Shown here: positions 1 through 8,894 of the stretch, piece by piece
How positions within the stretch are numbered: the stretch's first letter is position 1
Layout of the letters: each line of letters starts with the position of its first letter
From: Alphaproteobacteria bacterium
GTDB taxonomy: Bacteria > Pseudomonadota > Alphaproteobacteria > Caulobacterales > Maricaulaceae
Assembly (NCBI GenBank): GCA_024742735.1
Contig: JANSXV010000002.1
Span: forward strand, 434,001-498,000
Length of the DNA: 64,000 bases
Reading direction: 5' to 3'
The notes under the pieces: model-generated
Told to the model about the DNA's origin: nothing
Database searches by the model: none
The model's input: the letters and a program-made list of their open reading frames with translations, nothing else
Made by a program: the position numbers and the translations under genes

Positions 1-2052
1 CACGACCTCACTTTCTTCGTGAACTATACGTTCGGCGGCAAGACCCGTTACCTGCCGCGCACCGAGTTTCTCCGGCACACGCTGCGTTCCGGCCGCGCAA
101 TGCGGGCGCTCAAGGGCGCTTTCAAGGGTGAGCGTTGCTTCGTGATCGGCAACGGTCCAAGCCTCAATCACCAGAATCTGAAGCAGCTCAAGAACGAGTT
201 CACGATCGGGGCCAACTATATCTACATGAACGAGGAGAAGATGGGGTTCACCCCAACGCTGATCTCGTTCGCCAACTATCTGGTTATCCAGCAACGTCTT
301 GACGAGATCCTTGGTCTCAAGGATTCGCTCCGCGTGCTGCCATACTATCTGTTCGATGACTTCGGGGCTCCGGACGAGACCGTGATCATCAACATGCAGC
401 ACCAGACGCCGGAATTCTCGCTCGACGCGTCGTGCTATGCCTCCACTCAGAGCACGGTCACCTACGTCAATCTCCAGCTGGCCTATTATCTGGGGTTCGA
501 CCAGGTCTGCCTGATCGGGGTCGACAATCGCTATATCCAGCCCGAGCGCGGCAAGGAAGGCACAGTCCTCACGCAGGAAGAAGACGATCCCAACCACTTC
601 ACGCCCGCCTACTTCAAAGGGCTGAAGTGGCAGAAGGGCGACGAGGAGAAGATGGAGTCGCTCTACGCGCGGGCTCGCATCGCCTTTGAAGATCGCGGGT
701 CCAAGGTCATCGACTGCACCTATAACGGCGCGCTGACGATCTTCGACAAAGGTGATCTGGACACCGTCGTGCGCCAGAAGCCTGCGCCGGCCCTGTCCAG
801 CGTCGTCAAGGCCAAGGAGACTTTCCGCAATATCACCCGGGCGCCCCAGGAGTTCGAGCCCGAGACCGTGATCGTGACGATATCTCCCGATCTCGCAGAC
901 GCGTTCGGTCACCACCTGAACATGGATCGGTTCCTCAGGGCCCAGGCCCATGCAGAGGGACAGGAACTCGTGTCTCTCTGCTCGATCAATGTCGAGCAGA
1001 CGCTCGCAGATCACAACAACTGGCTCGTTCCGGCCTTCTCGGTGAAGAGCTGGCACTCCCGGCTCGACGCCTCTGTCGTCGCACGCAAACAACGCAGGTT
1101 CGAAGCCGAGCTGCTCAAGGGCCTCGCGGTGGTCATGGAGGCCTTCGATCCCGGCGTCAGATTCGTTCTGTACATGTACACGGGCAATCTGCATCTGGGT
1201 AAAGTGCTGTCTGATGTCGCGGCCGGTTTCGACAATGTCGAGGCCCACATTCATCACTTCTACGCCGCCATGACCGACATGGAGGATGCCGGCGTGGTCG
1301 CTGAGTCCCGTGATCTCATCCACGATATCGAGAACCGCGGCGGCGAGCTGTATCTGGGAACGTATGATCTGGTCAGCTACTTCAAGCAGAAGACCGGATT
1401 CAAGCTGAACTATCTCGGCGATCCGTCGGTGACATTCGACGACGCTGAAGTGCAGGCCATGATCGATAACGGCTCCACTCCGCGCGATGGCCTGGTGGGA
1501 CCGGCCCGGGTGTTCTTCCCGCCGAACATGAATGTGGAGAAGGGCTACCGGACGGTGCTTGACGCGACCGAAGCGCTGCTGGCGTCCGATGAGCTGACGA
1601 GTGAATTCAAGCCGATCCTGCGCTATGTCCCTCGCGAGCACACGCCCGAGGCGCTGGTGCGCCGCGCCGAGGCGCTCAAGGACGCCAAGGGCGCTGAAGT
1701 CCTTGAGGGCGTGTTGTCGGACGACGACTTCAAATCGGTGACGCTGAGCGCGGACATCATCGCCATCACCTATACGGTCAAGGCCTTCAACCGGCGGATG
1801 TCAGGCAGCCTGACGGACGCGCTCATGACCGCCAAACCCATCGTGGCCACGCGCGGCACCTATGTGGGTGACCAGGTGGAGCGCTTCGGCTGCGGCGAGG
1901 TCTTCGACGAAGGCGACGTGGACGGTCTGATCGCGGGGCTGAAGAAGATCCGCGAAAACTACCGCAGCTATCACGAGGCCGCGATCGCCGCGCGCCGGAA
2001 ATACTTCAAGGAACGCAGCTGGGATGCGCTGCACCGTCGCCTGACGGACTAG
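1..2052 (+). CDS. MptE/DUF115-type protein with C-terminal glycosyltransferase-like region (5' partial)
   Basis: The reading frame is open to the left edge, so the true start probably lies outside the window; the first in-frame start codon is a GTG at 19, and residues are numbered from it. Residues about 35-245 form an MptE/DUF115 domain with the IGNGPSLN motif (43-50), CLIGVDN (164-170) and DDPNHFTPAYF (189-199). This fold occurs in Maf-type flagellin glycosylation proteins and in capsule loci. The C-terminal half (about 285-677) ends in a segment like the donor-binding end of GT-B glycosyltransferases (ALMTAKPIVATRGTYVG, then a FDEGD element). A role in attaching or handling a surface glycan is inferred from domain content and from gmd/fcl immediately downstream. 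A paralogous DUF115 domain is in the gene at 16005-18122. Confidence 0.7.
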   Translation, partial: HDLTFFVNYTFGGKTRYLPRTEFLRHTLRSGRAMRALKGAFKGERCFVIGNGPSLNHQNLKQLKNEFTIGANYIYMNEEKMGFTPTLISFANYLVIQQRLDEILGLKDSLRVLPYYLFDDFGAPDETVIINMQHQTPEFSLDASCYASTQSTVTYVNLQLAYYLGFDQVCLIGVDNRYIQPERGKEGTVLTQEEDDPNHFTPAYFKGLKWQKGDEEKMESLYARARIAFEDRGSKVIDCTYNGALTIFDKGDLDTVVRQKPAPALSSVVKAKETFRNITRAPQEFEPETVIVTISPDLADAFGHHLNMDRFLRAQAHAEGQELVSLCSINVEQTLADHNNWLVPAFSVKSWHSRLDASVVARKQRRFEAELLKGLAVVMEAFDPGVRFVLYMYTGNLHLGKVLSDVAAGFDNVEAHIHHFYAAMTDMEDAGVVAESRDLIHDIENRGGELYLGTYDLVSYFKQKTGFKLNYLGDPSVTFDDAEVQAMIDNGSTPRDGLVGPARVFFPPNMNVEKGYRTVLDATEALLASDELTSEFKPILRYVPREHTPEALVRRAEALKDAKGAEVLEGVLSDDDFKSVTLSADIIAITYTVKAFNRRMSGSLTDALMTAKPIVATRGTYVGDQVERFGCGEVFDEGDVDGLIAGLKKIRENYRSYHEAAIAARRKYFKERSWDALHRRLTD

Positions 2053-2109
2053 GCGGCCGGCTTCGAACAGACAGGCCGGTTCGCCGGCGACAGGGATCGG
2101 GACAGACTC

Positions 2110-3186
2110 ATGACCAAGAAACGTGCATTGATCACCGGCGTGACCGGCCAGGACGGGGCCTATCTGGCCGAGCTCCTGCTCTCGAAGGGCTATGAAGTCC
2201 ATGGCCTGAAACGGCGTTCGTCATCCTTCAACGCCCAGCGCATCGACCATCTTTACGATGGGCCCCACGGCGACGGGGAAGGCCTGAAGCTGCACTATGG
2301 CGACATGACCGACTCCACCAACCTGATCCGTCTGATCCAGGAGACCCGGCCGCACGAGATCTACAACCTGGCCGCCCAGAGCCACGTGAAGGTGAGCTTC
2401 GAGACGCCGGAATACACCGCCAACGCCGACGCCATCGGCACGCTTCGCATGCTCGAGGCGATCCGTATTCTGGGGATGGAGAAAGAGACCCGCTTCTACC
2501 AGGCCTCGACCTCCGAGCTTTACGGCCTGGTTCAGGAAGTGCCCCAGAGCGAGACCACGCCATTCTACCCGCGCAGCCCCTATGCGGCCGCGAAGCTCTA
2601 CGGCTACTGGATCACGGTGAATTACCGCGAAGCCTATGACATGCACGCCTCCAACGGCATCCTGTTCAATCACGAGGGCCCGACCCGGGGTGAAACCTTC
2701 GTGACGCGCAAGATCAGCCGGGCGGTCGCCGCGATCCATCTGGGCCGTCAGGACAAGCTGTTCCTGGGCAATATGGACGCCAAGCGCGACTGGGGTCACG
2801 CCCGCGACTATGTGGAGGGCATGTGGCGCATCCTTCAACAGGACGAGGGCGATGACTATGTCCTGGCCACCGGCGAAACGCACACGGTGCGCGAGTTCGT
2901 CGAGCTGGCGTTCAAGGAGGTCGGCATCGAGATCGTCTGGTCCGGCGAGGCGGAAAACGAAGTCGGCAAGTGCGCCAAGACCGGCCGTGAGCTGGTCGCC
3001 GTGGATCCGCGCTATTACCGCCCGACCGAAGTCGAGCTGCTGATCGGTGATCCCAAGAAGGCCAAGGAGAAGCTCGGCTGGGTGCACTCCACCCCCTTCC
3101 CGCAATTGGTCAGCGACATGGTGCAGAGCGATCTGAAGCTCATCGAGCTGGAAGCGACCTACCGGCGCAATCACGGCGGAGAGTAA
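2110..3186 (+). CDS. gmd: GDP-mannose 4,6-dehydratase
   Basis: Converts GDP-D-mannose to GDP-4-keto-6-deoxy-D-mannose, the first step to GDP-L-fucose, GDP-colitose or GDP-perosamine. The protein is 358 residues, normal for Gmd. The N-terminal Rossmann motif TGVTGQDG is at 9-16, and the catalytic set T134, E136, Y158 and K162 matches the spacing of characterised Gmd. NADP-contact motifs of the family ([31 protein letters not shown]) are present. The ATG is preceded by a weakly purine-rich leader (GGGATCGGGAC). The stop lies 3 nt before the TTG of fcl, so the two are clearly one operon. Confidence 0.97.
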   Translation: MTKKRALITGVTGQDGAYLAELLLSKGYEVHGLKRRSSSFNAQRIDHLYDGPHGDGEGLKLHYGDMTDSTNLIRLIQETRPHEIYNLAAQSHVKVSFETPEYTANADAIGTLRMLEAIRILGMEKETRFYQASTSELYGLVQEVPQSETTPFYPRSPYAAAKLYGYWITVNYREAYDMHASNGILFNHEGPTRGETFVTRKISRAVAAIHLGRQDKLFLGNMDAKRDWGHARDYVEGMWRILQQDEGDDYVLATGETHTVREFVELAFKEVGIEIVWSGEAENEVGKCAKTGRELVAVDPRYYRPTEVELLIGDPKKAKEKLGWVHSTPFPQLVSDMVQSDLKLIELEATYRRNHGGE

Positions 3187-3189
3187 GTC

Positions 3190-4134
3190 TTGGCGTATTC
3201 CCTCACAGGCAAGCGGGTCTGGGTCGCGGGTCACCGCGGCATGGTCGGGTCGGCGCTGGTGCGCCGGCTGGAGCGGGAGAACCCGGCTGAGATCCTGACC
3301 GTGACCCGCCAGCAGGTGAACCTGATCGACCAGGCCGCCACGGCGCGCTGGATCGGTCAGGAGAAGCCCGACGCGGTCTTCATTCCGGCCGCCAAGGTGG
3401 GCGGGATCTACGCCAACGACACCTATCCGGCAGAGTTCCTCTACGAAAACCTGATGATCGCCTCGAACATCATTCACGCCGCGCACACCGCCGGCGTGGA
3501 GAAGCTGTTGTTCCTGGGATCCTCGTGCATCTATCCCAAATTCGCCGACCAGCCGATCAAGGAAGAGTCCCTTCTGACGGGCGAGCTGGAACCGACGAAT
3601 GAATGGTACGCCGTCGCCAAGATCGCCGGCATCAAGCTTTGCCAGGCTTATCGCAAGCAATATGGCGACGATTTCATCTCGGCCATGCCGACCAATCTCT
3701 ATGGTCCTGGCGACAATTACCATCCCCAGAACTCTCACGTGATCCCGGCCCTGATCCGCAAGGCGCACGAGGCCAAGCTGGCGGGCGCAGCCAGCATGGA
3801 GATCTGGGGCACGGGCACGCCCCGGCGCGAATTCCTCCATGCCGATGACTGCGCCGATGCGCTGGTGCACCTCATGAAGGTCCACTCCGCGCCCGATCAC
3901 GTGAATGTCGGCTCCGGCGAGGACCTGCCCATTGAAGAGCTCGCCCGGATGATCATGGATGTGGTCGGCTTCACCGGCGAGCTGACCAAGGACGAGACGA
4001 AGCCCGATGGGACGCCGCGCAAGCTCATGAGCGCGGACCGGATCCGGGCGCTGGGCTGGAAGCCGTCCATCTCCCTGCGCGAAGGGCTGGAGCACGCCTA
4101 TGCCTGCTTCCAGCAGGAGCAGGCCGCCGCCTGA
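3190..4134 (+). CDS. fcl: GDP-L-fucose synthase (epimerase/reductase)
   Basis: NADPH-dependent 3,5-epimerase/4-reductase that turns the Gmd product into GDP-L-fucose. It has 314 residues. [10 protein letters not shown] (13-22) is the dinucleotide fold signature. S111, C113, Y140, K144 and H183 correspond to the catalytic Ser, Cys, Tyr, Lys and His of E. coli Fcl (offset +4). The start is a TTG at 3190, with GGAGAG about 6 nt upstream and only 3 nt after the gmd stop. With gmd this provides activated L-fucose for the polysaccharide locus. Confidence 0.96.
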   Translation: MAYSLTGKRVWVAGHRGMVGSALVRRLERENPAEILTVTRQQVNLIDQAATARWIGQEKPDAVFIPAAKVGGIYANDTYPAEFLYENLMIASNIIHAAHTAGVEKLLFLGSSCIYPKFADQPIKEESLLTGELEPTNEWYAVAKIAGIKLCQAYRKQYGDDFISAMPTNLYGPGDNYHPQNSHVIPALIRKAHEAKLAGAASMEIWGTGTPRREFLHADDCADALVHLMKVHSAPDHVNVGSGEDLPIEELARMIMDVVGFTGELTKDETKPDGTPRKLMSADRIRALGWKPSISLREGLEHAYACFQQEQAAA

Positions 4135-4145
4135 AGCCGCGTCGC

Positions 4146-4907
4146 CTAGACGGCTTTCGCGCTGACTGAATGGCGACCGGCGGTGAAGGTCGTGACCCCG
4201 GCCGTGAGCGGCTTGGCGCGCGCCAGGCCGCCCGTGGCGATGACGGTTCCAGCCGGGATGCGCTCGACGATGCCGCGCAGGCTTTCCAGCGTCTCGGCGA
4301 CACCCGCCAGCGCCCCGCCGATCATCCAGTCGCCATGGCCTTCGGAACGTTCGCCATCCGCCGCCGTCATGACGGCCGGAAGACCCTCCAGCTCTTCAAG
4401 CGTGGACGCCGGCAGGCGTTCGCCCAGCACCAGCGCGCCGGCGGCGCAGCGGTCGGCGACGAGGCTCCAGACCCCCGCGGCGGGCGGGTCGGAGAGGATC
4501 GTGTCCGGGATCTCCAGACCCAGCGCCACGTGATCGAGCAGGCTGCGCAGGGCGGTGAGGTCCCCGCCATGGGTATGCGGGTCGAGATCGGATGTGAACG
4601 CAACGCAGATTTCCGGTTCGACCTTGGGCGCGATCAGATCGGCCAGAGAAACCTCGGCTCCGTCGCCCTCGGTGATCTCGGAGGCCTTGAGCGGCCCGAA
4701 ATAGGCGCGCTCCACGGAAAACATGTTGCGGGTCAGGGCGTTCGTACCGCCCAGCTTCCAGCCGGCCGGAACGCCCTCGATCTGCGCCAGCGCGGCGCGG
4801 GCGCCGTCGGCTTCGGTCCTGGGCGCGATGTCGGCGGGAAAGCCGTCCACGGTTCTGCGCGCGCGCCGGTGCTCTGTGATGAAGGCGGCGAGGGCGTCGG
4901 CGGTCAT
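4146..4907 (-). CDS. 2-keto-4-pentenoate hydratase/FAH-fold family protein
   Basis: A 253-residue member of the 2-hydroxypenta-2,4-dienoate hydratase (MhpD-like)/fumarylacetoacetate hydrolase superfamily. Supporting motifs are GWKLGGTN, the acidic metal-site segment KVEPEICV with a downstream ALGLEIPD, and the C-terminal GTVIATGG. Hydratases of this group act on 2-hydroxy-dienoates in meta-cleavage pathways; the substrate here is unknown. The reading frame extends a further 57 codons upstream, but that segment is Arg/Gly-rich noise. The ATG at 4907 has CGGAG 8 nt upstream and begins MTADALAAFI. The next gene on this strand is pgl. The pair points into the surrounding plus-strand polysaccharide genes and looks functionally unrelated to them. 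Confidence 0.85.
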   Translation of the reverse strand: MTADALAAFITEHRRARRTVDGFPADIAPRTEADGARAALAQIEGVPAGWKLGGTNALTRNMFSVERAYFGPLKASEITEGDGAEVSLADLIAPKVEPEICVAFTSDLDPHTHGGDLTALRSLLDHVALGLEIPDTILSDPPAAGVWSLVADRCAAGALVLGERLPASTLEELEGLPAVMTAADGERSEGHGDWMIGGALAGVAETLESLRGIVERIPAGTVIATGGLARAKPLTAGVTTFTAGRHSVSAKAV

Positions 4908-4936
4908 GGCGGCGGCTCCGGGAGGTTCAAAGCGTG

Positions 4937-5608
4937 TCAGGCGACAAGAACCGGCTGCGGCGCGCCGGGCTGGAGAAGGGCCGCGACCGGCAAGTCCGCC
5001 GGATCGGCGCCGTCGGCCGCCGCCGCGTACAGAGCCTGCTTCTCGGGACTGTTGCACAGAAGGAAGACGGCGTCGCATCGCTTCAGCGCCGCCGGCGTCA
5101 GGGAGATGCGCTCCGGGGTATTGTCCGCCGGCCCTTCAGAGGGCGTGACAAGCTGACCAGGCGGCAGGCTCACCCAGTCCCCGCCGGGAAACAGCGAGGC
5201 GGTATGTCCGTCCGGCCCCATGCCCAGAAGCGCGGCGCAGGCCGGAGCTTTCAGGAGGTCAGCCATGCGCGCCTCCAGCTGCGGAAGGGCCTGCTGCCGG
5301 GTCTGTTCGCTGCGATAAAGCCCCTCGATCCTGGCCGCCTCCAGCGGGGTCCCGGCCAGATAGGCGCGCATGGCGCCCTCATTGCTCGCAGGGTCGTCCA
5401 GGGGAACCCAGCGCTCATCGCCCATGATGAAGGTGACCTTCGCCCAGTCCAGGGCCTTGCGGCCAAGAGGCTCGACAATGGATTTCGGCGTGCGTCCGCC
5501 TGACCATATCACCGTGGCGGCGCCGTTGCGTGTCAGGGCGGTCTGGATCGACGAGGCGATCGCCTCGGCGGCGGCGGCGAGATCGATCAGGTCAAGTTTC
5601 AGCGTCAT
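4937..5608 (-). CDS. pgl: 6-phosphogluconolactonase
   Basis: Hydrolyses 6-phosphoglucono-1,5-lactone to 6-phosphogluconate in the pentose phosphate or Entner-Doudoroff route; cytosolic. It has 223 residues, usual for the DevB/Pgl family. Diagnostic motifs are SGGRTPK (36-42), GDERWVP (63-69) and LLGMGPDGHTASLFPG (from about 127). The chosen ATG at 5608 has GGAG 7 nt upstream; a longer version (nine more codons) would include no ribosome site. zwf and edd, its common partners, are not in the window. The hydratase follows 29 nt downstream. Confidence 0.94.
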   Translation of the reverse strand: MTLKLDLIDLAAAAEAIASSIQTALTRNGAATVIWSGGRTPKSIVEPLGRKALDWAKVTFIMGDERWVPLDDPASNEGAMRAYLAGTPLEAARIEGLYRSEQTRQQALPQLEARMADLLKAPACAALLGMGPDGHTASLFPGGDWVSLPPGQLVTPSEGPADNTPERISLTPAALKRCDAVFLLCNSPEKQALYAAAADGADPADLPVAALLQPGAPQPVLVA

Positions 5609-5701
5609 GGCCACACTCCAGGCTTCGCCGGACACCGCCCGACCGGCCTGGGGGCCGTCTAGCCTGCCTGAACGAGGCGGTCCAGCACGAACCGCCCTGT
5701 A

Positions 5702-5729
5702 TTGTCATCATGTTTCGCCATGCTATAAG
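5702..5729 (+). promoter_or_regulatory. Candidate sigma-70-type promoter for wzm-wzt
   Basis: TTGTCA (5702-5707) and TATAAG (5724-5729) are separated by 16 nt in the otherwise unassigned 227-nt gap between the divergent pgl and wzm genes. Position and spacing suit a vegetative promoter driving the exporter operon. This is by eye only, without transcript data. Confidence 0.4.
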
Positions 5730-5835
5730 CCAGAGCCAATGGGGACGGCGGCGTGTGGAGCCGCCAGTGTATTCATCCAAATCTCGGGCGCTGGTTTGTC
5801 TGTTGCCAGCGAGCCCCCTGCGCGGGGCGTGGGCT

Positions 5836-6723
5836 ATGTTCATGGCGGCAAAGAAGCAAAAGGCCAGGCTTGACGCCACGGGGTTTCGCAAAACGCCGAT
5901 GGTGCTGGGCCCGTTCGGCCCGCTGCTTCAGCACTACAGCCTGATCTGGGTCCTGGCGTGGAGCGAGCTGAAATCGACCTACGCCCGTTCGGTTTTCGGA
6001 CTGGTCTGGCTGGTTCTGCTGCCGGTCTTCTTCGTGACCGTCTTCGTGGCGGTCCGCATCCTGCTCTTCGACCGGTCGGCCACGTCTCCGGACTGGCAAG
6101 GGTCGGCGCTTGGCGTTGCGGACGTGCCGATGCTCGGTCTGCAGATCTTCATGGGCTTCGTTGTCTTCTGGCAGGCGAGCGAGGTTCTCAATCGATCTTC
6201 GGCAGCGGTCCGGTCCAATTCGAATCTGGTGTCCGGCAGCGTGTTCCCGGTTGAAACCCTGCCGTGGGTCGTTCTGATCTCGGCGATGTTCAATCTGGTG
6301 ACCCGGTTCGGGATCTTTCTGGTCGCTTATCTTGTGATTGTCGGCGGCTTCCAGATGACTGCGCTGCTCTTTCCAGTGGTTATCATTCCGTTGATCCTCG
6401 TGCTTATCGGCATCGCCTTTCTGCTGGCGACGGTCGGCACATTCTTCCAGGATATGGACTACATCATCAGTTCGTTATCCGTCGGCCTGCTGCTGATGAG
6501 CGCCGTGATCTTTCCTCTGTCCGAGCTGCCGGAGAGCTACCGGCCATTCGTAATTTACAATCCGATCGCCATGACGATCGAGCAGGCGCGCCAGGTCGTG
6601 GTCCTCGGGCACATGCCTGACTGGAGCTATCTGGTGAAACTGTCCTTCGTCGGCGCGGCGTTTTCGTGGTTTGGGTTCGCCGTCTACCGGCGGTTCAGGA
6701 ATGGGTTCTCAGATGTCCTCTAG
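5836..6723 (+). CDS. wzm: Polysaccharide ABC exporter permease (Wzm/TagG type)
   Basis: Inner-membrane permease of an ABC-2 type O-antigen/capsule exporter, 295 residues with six predicted membrane spans, the normal Wzm layout. An N-terminal amphipathic stretch (LIWVLAWSELKSTYARSVFG) precedes the first span, as in this family. The start at 5836 (MFMAAKKQK) is chosen because the upstream in-frame stretch is Arg-rich and unlike protein; an ATG at 5842 is an alternative. No strong ribosome site is visible. The end overlaps the start of the ATPase by 11 nt, which fits translational coupling of the two subunits. It probably moves an undecaprenyl-linked glycan to the periplasm. Confidence 0.93.
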   Translation: MFMAAKKQKARLDATGFRKTPMVLGPFGPLLQHYSLIWVLAWSELKSTYARSVFGLVWLVLLPVFFVTVFVAVRILLFDRSATSPDWQGSALGVADVPMLGLQIFMGFVVFWQASEVLNRSSAAVRSNSNLVSGSVFPVETLPWVVLISAMFNLVTRFGIFLVAYLVIVGGFQMTALLFPVVIIPLILVLIGIAFLLATVGTFFQDMDYIISSLSVGLLLMSAVIFPLSELPESYRPFVIYNPIAMTIEQARQVVVLGHMPDWSYLVKLSFVGAAFSWFGFAVYRRFRNGFSDVL

Positions 6724-8035
6724 CGACGAAGTCGTCATTGATGTGAAGAACGTCTCCAAATGGTTCCGGGTGGAAGGCAAGGGTGTGAAGAAGGGGCCGT
6801 CCGAGACGGCGGCGCGCGCCCAGGACGCTGACGTCAAGCGCAACCAGTTCCAGGTGCTCAACGATGTGAGCTTTCAGGTTCGCCGGGGCGAGACTGTCGG
6901 GATCGTGGGGCGCAACGGGGCCGGCAAGTCGACCCTGCTCAGAATCGTATCCGGCATGATGAAGCCTGACCGGGGTTCGGTGGACATCCAGGGACAGCCG
7001 TATTCGGTCATGGGCATGGGCATCGGCTTTCAGCGCAACCTGACCGGGCTGGAGAACATCCACATCAAGGGCGCGGTCATGGGGGCCAGCTCGAGCGAGA
7101 TCCGCAAGAAGGTCGACTGGATCGTCGATTTCTCGGAACTCGGCGATTACATCCATCAGCCCATGCGGACGTATTCCAAAGGCATGCAGGGGCGGCTGGC
7201 GTTCGCCATCACGTTTGCCTTTGATCCCAAGATTCTCATCGTCGACGAGGCGCTGTCCGGCGGGGACGGATCAATCAAGCGCAAGGCCGAAGCGCGGTTG
7301 AATGAAATCAACGACAGCGGCGCGACGATCCTTCTGGTGAGCCATGGCGGGGCACATCACAAGCGCCTGTGTGACCGCAGCATCCTGCTTGATCACGGAC
7401 AGGTCCTGAGCGACGGGCCGCCGCGCCAGATCCTCAGCTATTATGACCGGATCCTCAACGCATCGCCGGATGAGCTCCCGAAGGTCATCGACCGGATCAA
7501 GGCCGCCGATCCCCTCGCTGACGCGGCCGGCGCCGACGGGAACGCCGGCGATGGTGATGGTTCCGCAGCCGCGTCATTCGACCCCGACCTGCGCTCACGC
7601 AGCGCCCACGCCACGGAGCCCAAAGGCGGGCGAATCCAGCAGGCCGGCTTCTTCGATATGAATACCGAAGAGCCTGTGAACCGGCTCGAGCATGGCAAGC
7701 GATATCGTTTCAGGGCTGATGTCGAGTACCTGAAAGACTGCAAGGACGTGGAACTCGAAGTGACCATAAAGACCGACGACGGGTCTGAGCTGTTCGCGGT
7801 CAAGCTTCCAAGCGGCGGCAAGGGTAAGCGCAAGTTCAAAAGCGGTGATGTGTTCAGCTATAAGTTCCAGCTGCGCAACCGACTGCTTCCGGAAACCTAC
7901 TTCGTCGACCTTGCGCTCCGCGGCAAGCAAGGCTTGCGTTTCGACACCCTGCACCGGGTCTCCGACATCGTGGCCTTCGCCAGTACGGGCGATGTGGACG
8001 AAGGTGTCAGCGGCCTGATCGACCTGAGAAAATAG
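6713..8035 (+). CDS. wzt: Polysaccharide ABC exporter ATPase with C-terminal glycan-recognition domain (Wzt type)
   Basis: A 440-residue ATPase. Walker A GRNGAGKS is at 66-73, the signature in the Wzt-like form YSKGM at 154-158, Walker B ILIVDE at 174-179, and the switch His is H211 (SHGGAHHKRLCDR). An Ala/Gly/Asp-rich linker (about 268-300) leads to a beta-rich C-terminal domain (about 305-440), as in long Wzt proteins, where WztC binds the modified non-reducing end of the finished glycan before export. An ATG at 6701 is in frame but sits directly on AGGA; 6713 gives workable spacing. Four sulfotransferase-like genes follow, so the terminal mark read by this WztC could be a sulfate; that is inference. 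Confidence 0.94.
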   Translation: MSSSDEVVIDVKNVSKWFRVEGKGVKKGPSETAARAQDADVKRNQFQVLNDVSFQVRRGETVGIVGRNGAGKSTLLRIVSGMMKPDRGSVDIQGQPYSVMGMGIGFQRNLTGLENIHIKGAVMGASSSEIRKKVDWIVDFSELGDYIHQPMRTYSKGMQGRLAFAITFAFDPKILIVDEALSGGDGSIKRKAEARLNEINDSGATILLVSHGGAHHKRLCDRSILLDHGQVLSDGPPRQILSYYDRILNASPDELPKVIDRIKAADPLADAAGADGNAGDGDGSAAASFDPDLRSRSAHATEPKGGRIQQAGFFDMNTEEPVNRLEHGKRYRFRADVEYLKDCKDVELEVTIKTDDGSELFAVKLPSGGKGKRKFKSGDVFSYKFQLRNRLLPETYFVDLALRGKQGLRFDTLHRVSDIVAFASTGDVDEGVSGLIDLRK

Positions 8036-8076
8036 GGCCCCGGCAGGCCCCCGATCTAGAAGAAGAGTGAAAGCCA

Positions 8077-8892
8077 ATGTCTGATAAGGAACTTCCAGTT
8101 CTCATTTACACGATGGGACGGGTTTCGTCCGGGTCTTGCTCGATTGCGCTTGGTAAGGCGGGCTATCATCGCCGCCATCATATCCATATCCTGAACGAGG
8201 ACTGGCGTGACTATTCCGGCGCCGCCTCTCCCGCGACCGGTATGACGGCGCAGCAGGAAGCGCGCTACGAGTATGATCGCAAGGTCAGGCGGGAAATCAT
8301 CGACACCGGAGAAAAGGCGCTTGTGATCTCGTTCATCCGCGAGCCATTGACGCGCAATATGTCAGCCTTCTTCATGAACCGGGTGGACAAGAAGGGGGTC
8401 GACGACAAGAGCCCGGAGGGGATGAGACGGGCTTTCCTGAAGCGATACCCGCATTTCGTACCTCTTGAGTGGTATCACCGCGAGTTCAACAAGTCGCTTG
8501 GCATCAACGTTTTTGATCACGCTTTCGACCCTCAGGTCGGGTACCGGATCCTGGAAACTGACCGCTTCCGCATCCTTCTTCTTCGCACCGAAATGACCAA
8601 CGAGGCCAAGGGTGCGGCGTTGTCAGATTTTCTTGGCGTTCCAGTTGAAATGGAAGTGTACAAAAAAAGCGACAAGTATGAGCTTAAGGAAGAAACGAAC
8701 GAGCTTTATCGTGAGTTCAAGAAAGAAGTGAAGTTCCGCAAGGGGTTCCTTGATTACTTGTATGACTCTGAATATGCGCGCCACTTCATGTCTGAGTCCG
8801 AGATCGAGGAGATCCGCGGGCGCTGGCAGTCTGATGACGCCGCGCAGATCCCGTGGCGGACTGGCCCGGACACCATGTCCGACGACGATTGA
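8077..8892 (+). CDS. Sulfotransferase-like protein 1
   Basis: A 271-residue soluble protein. An N-terminal loop TMGRVSSGS (12-20) follows a short beta strand, like the 5'-phosphosulfate-binding loop of PAPS-dependent sulfotransferases, and ISFIREPLTRNMSAFF (84-99) matches the 3'-phosphate motif (R, then P, then a conserved Ser). It resembles capsule-locus proteins described as putative capsular polysaccharide synthesis proteins of the sulfotransferase superfamily. The second half is rich in Lys, Glu and Tyr. Base composition is visibly more AT-rich than that of its neighbours, suggesting separate acquisition. Its ATG has a purine-rich GAAGAGTGAAAG leader. PAPS-dependent sulfation of a sugar is inferred, not shown. 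Confidence 0.65.
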   Translation: MSDKELPVLIYTMGRVSSGSCSIALGKAGYHRRHHIHILNEDWRDYSGAASPATGMTAQQEARYEYDRKVRREIIDTGEKALVISFIREPLTRNMSAFFMNRVDKKGVDDKSPEGMRRAFLKRYPHFVPLEWYHREFNKSLGINVFDHAFDPQVGYRILETDRFRILLLRTEMTNEAKGAALSDFLGVPVEMEVYKKSDKYELKEETNELYREFKKEVKFRKGFLDYLYDSEYARHFMSESEIEEIRGRWQSDDAAQIPWRTGPDTMSDDD

Positions 8893-8894
8893 AT

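Noticed and set aside
2221-4095. 624-codon open frame on the minus strand over gmd and fcl
   Set aside because: Opposes two certain genes. Composition is His/Arg/Leu-rich mirror translation with no domain, as GC-rich DNA commonly yields.
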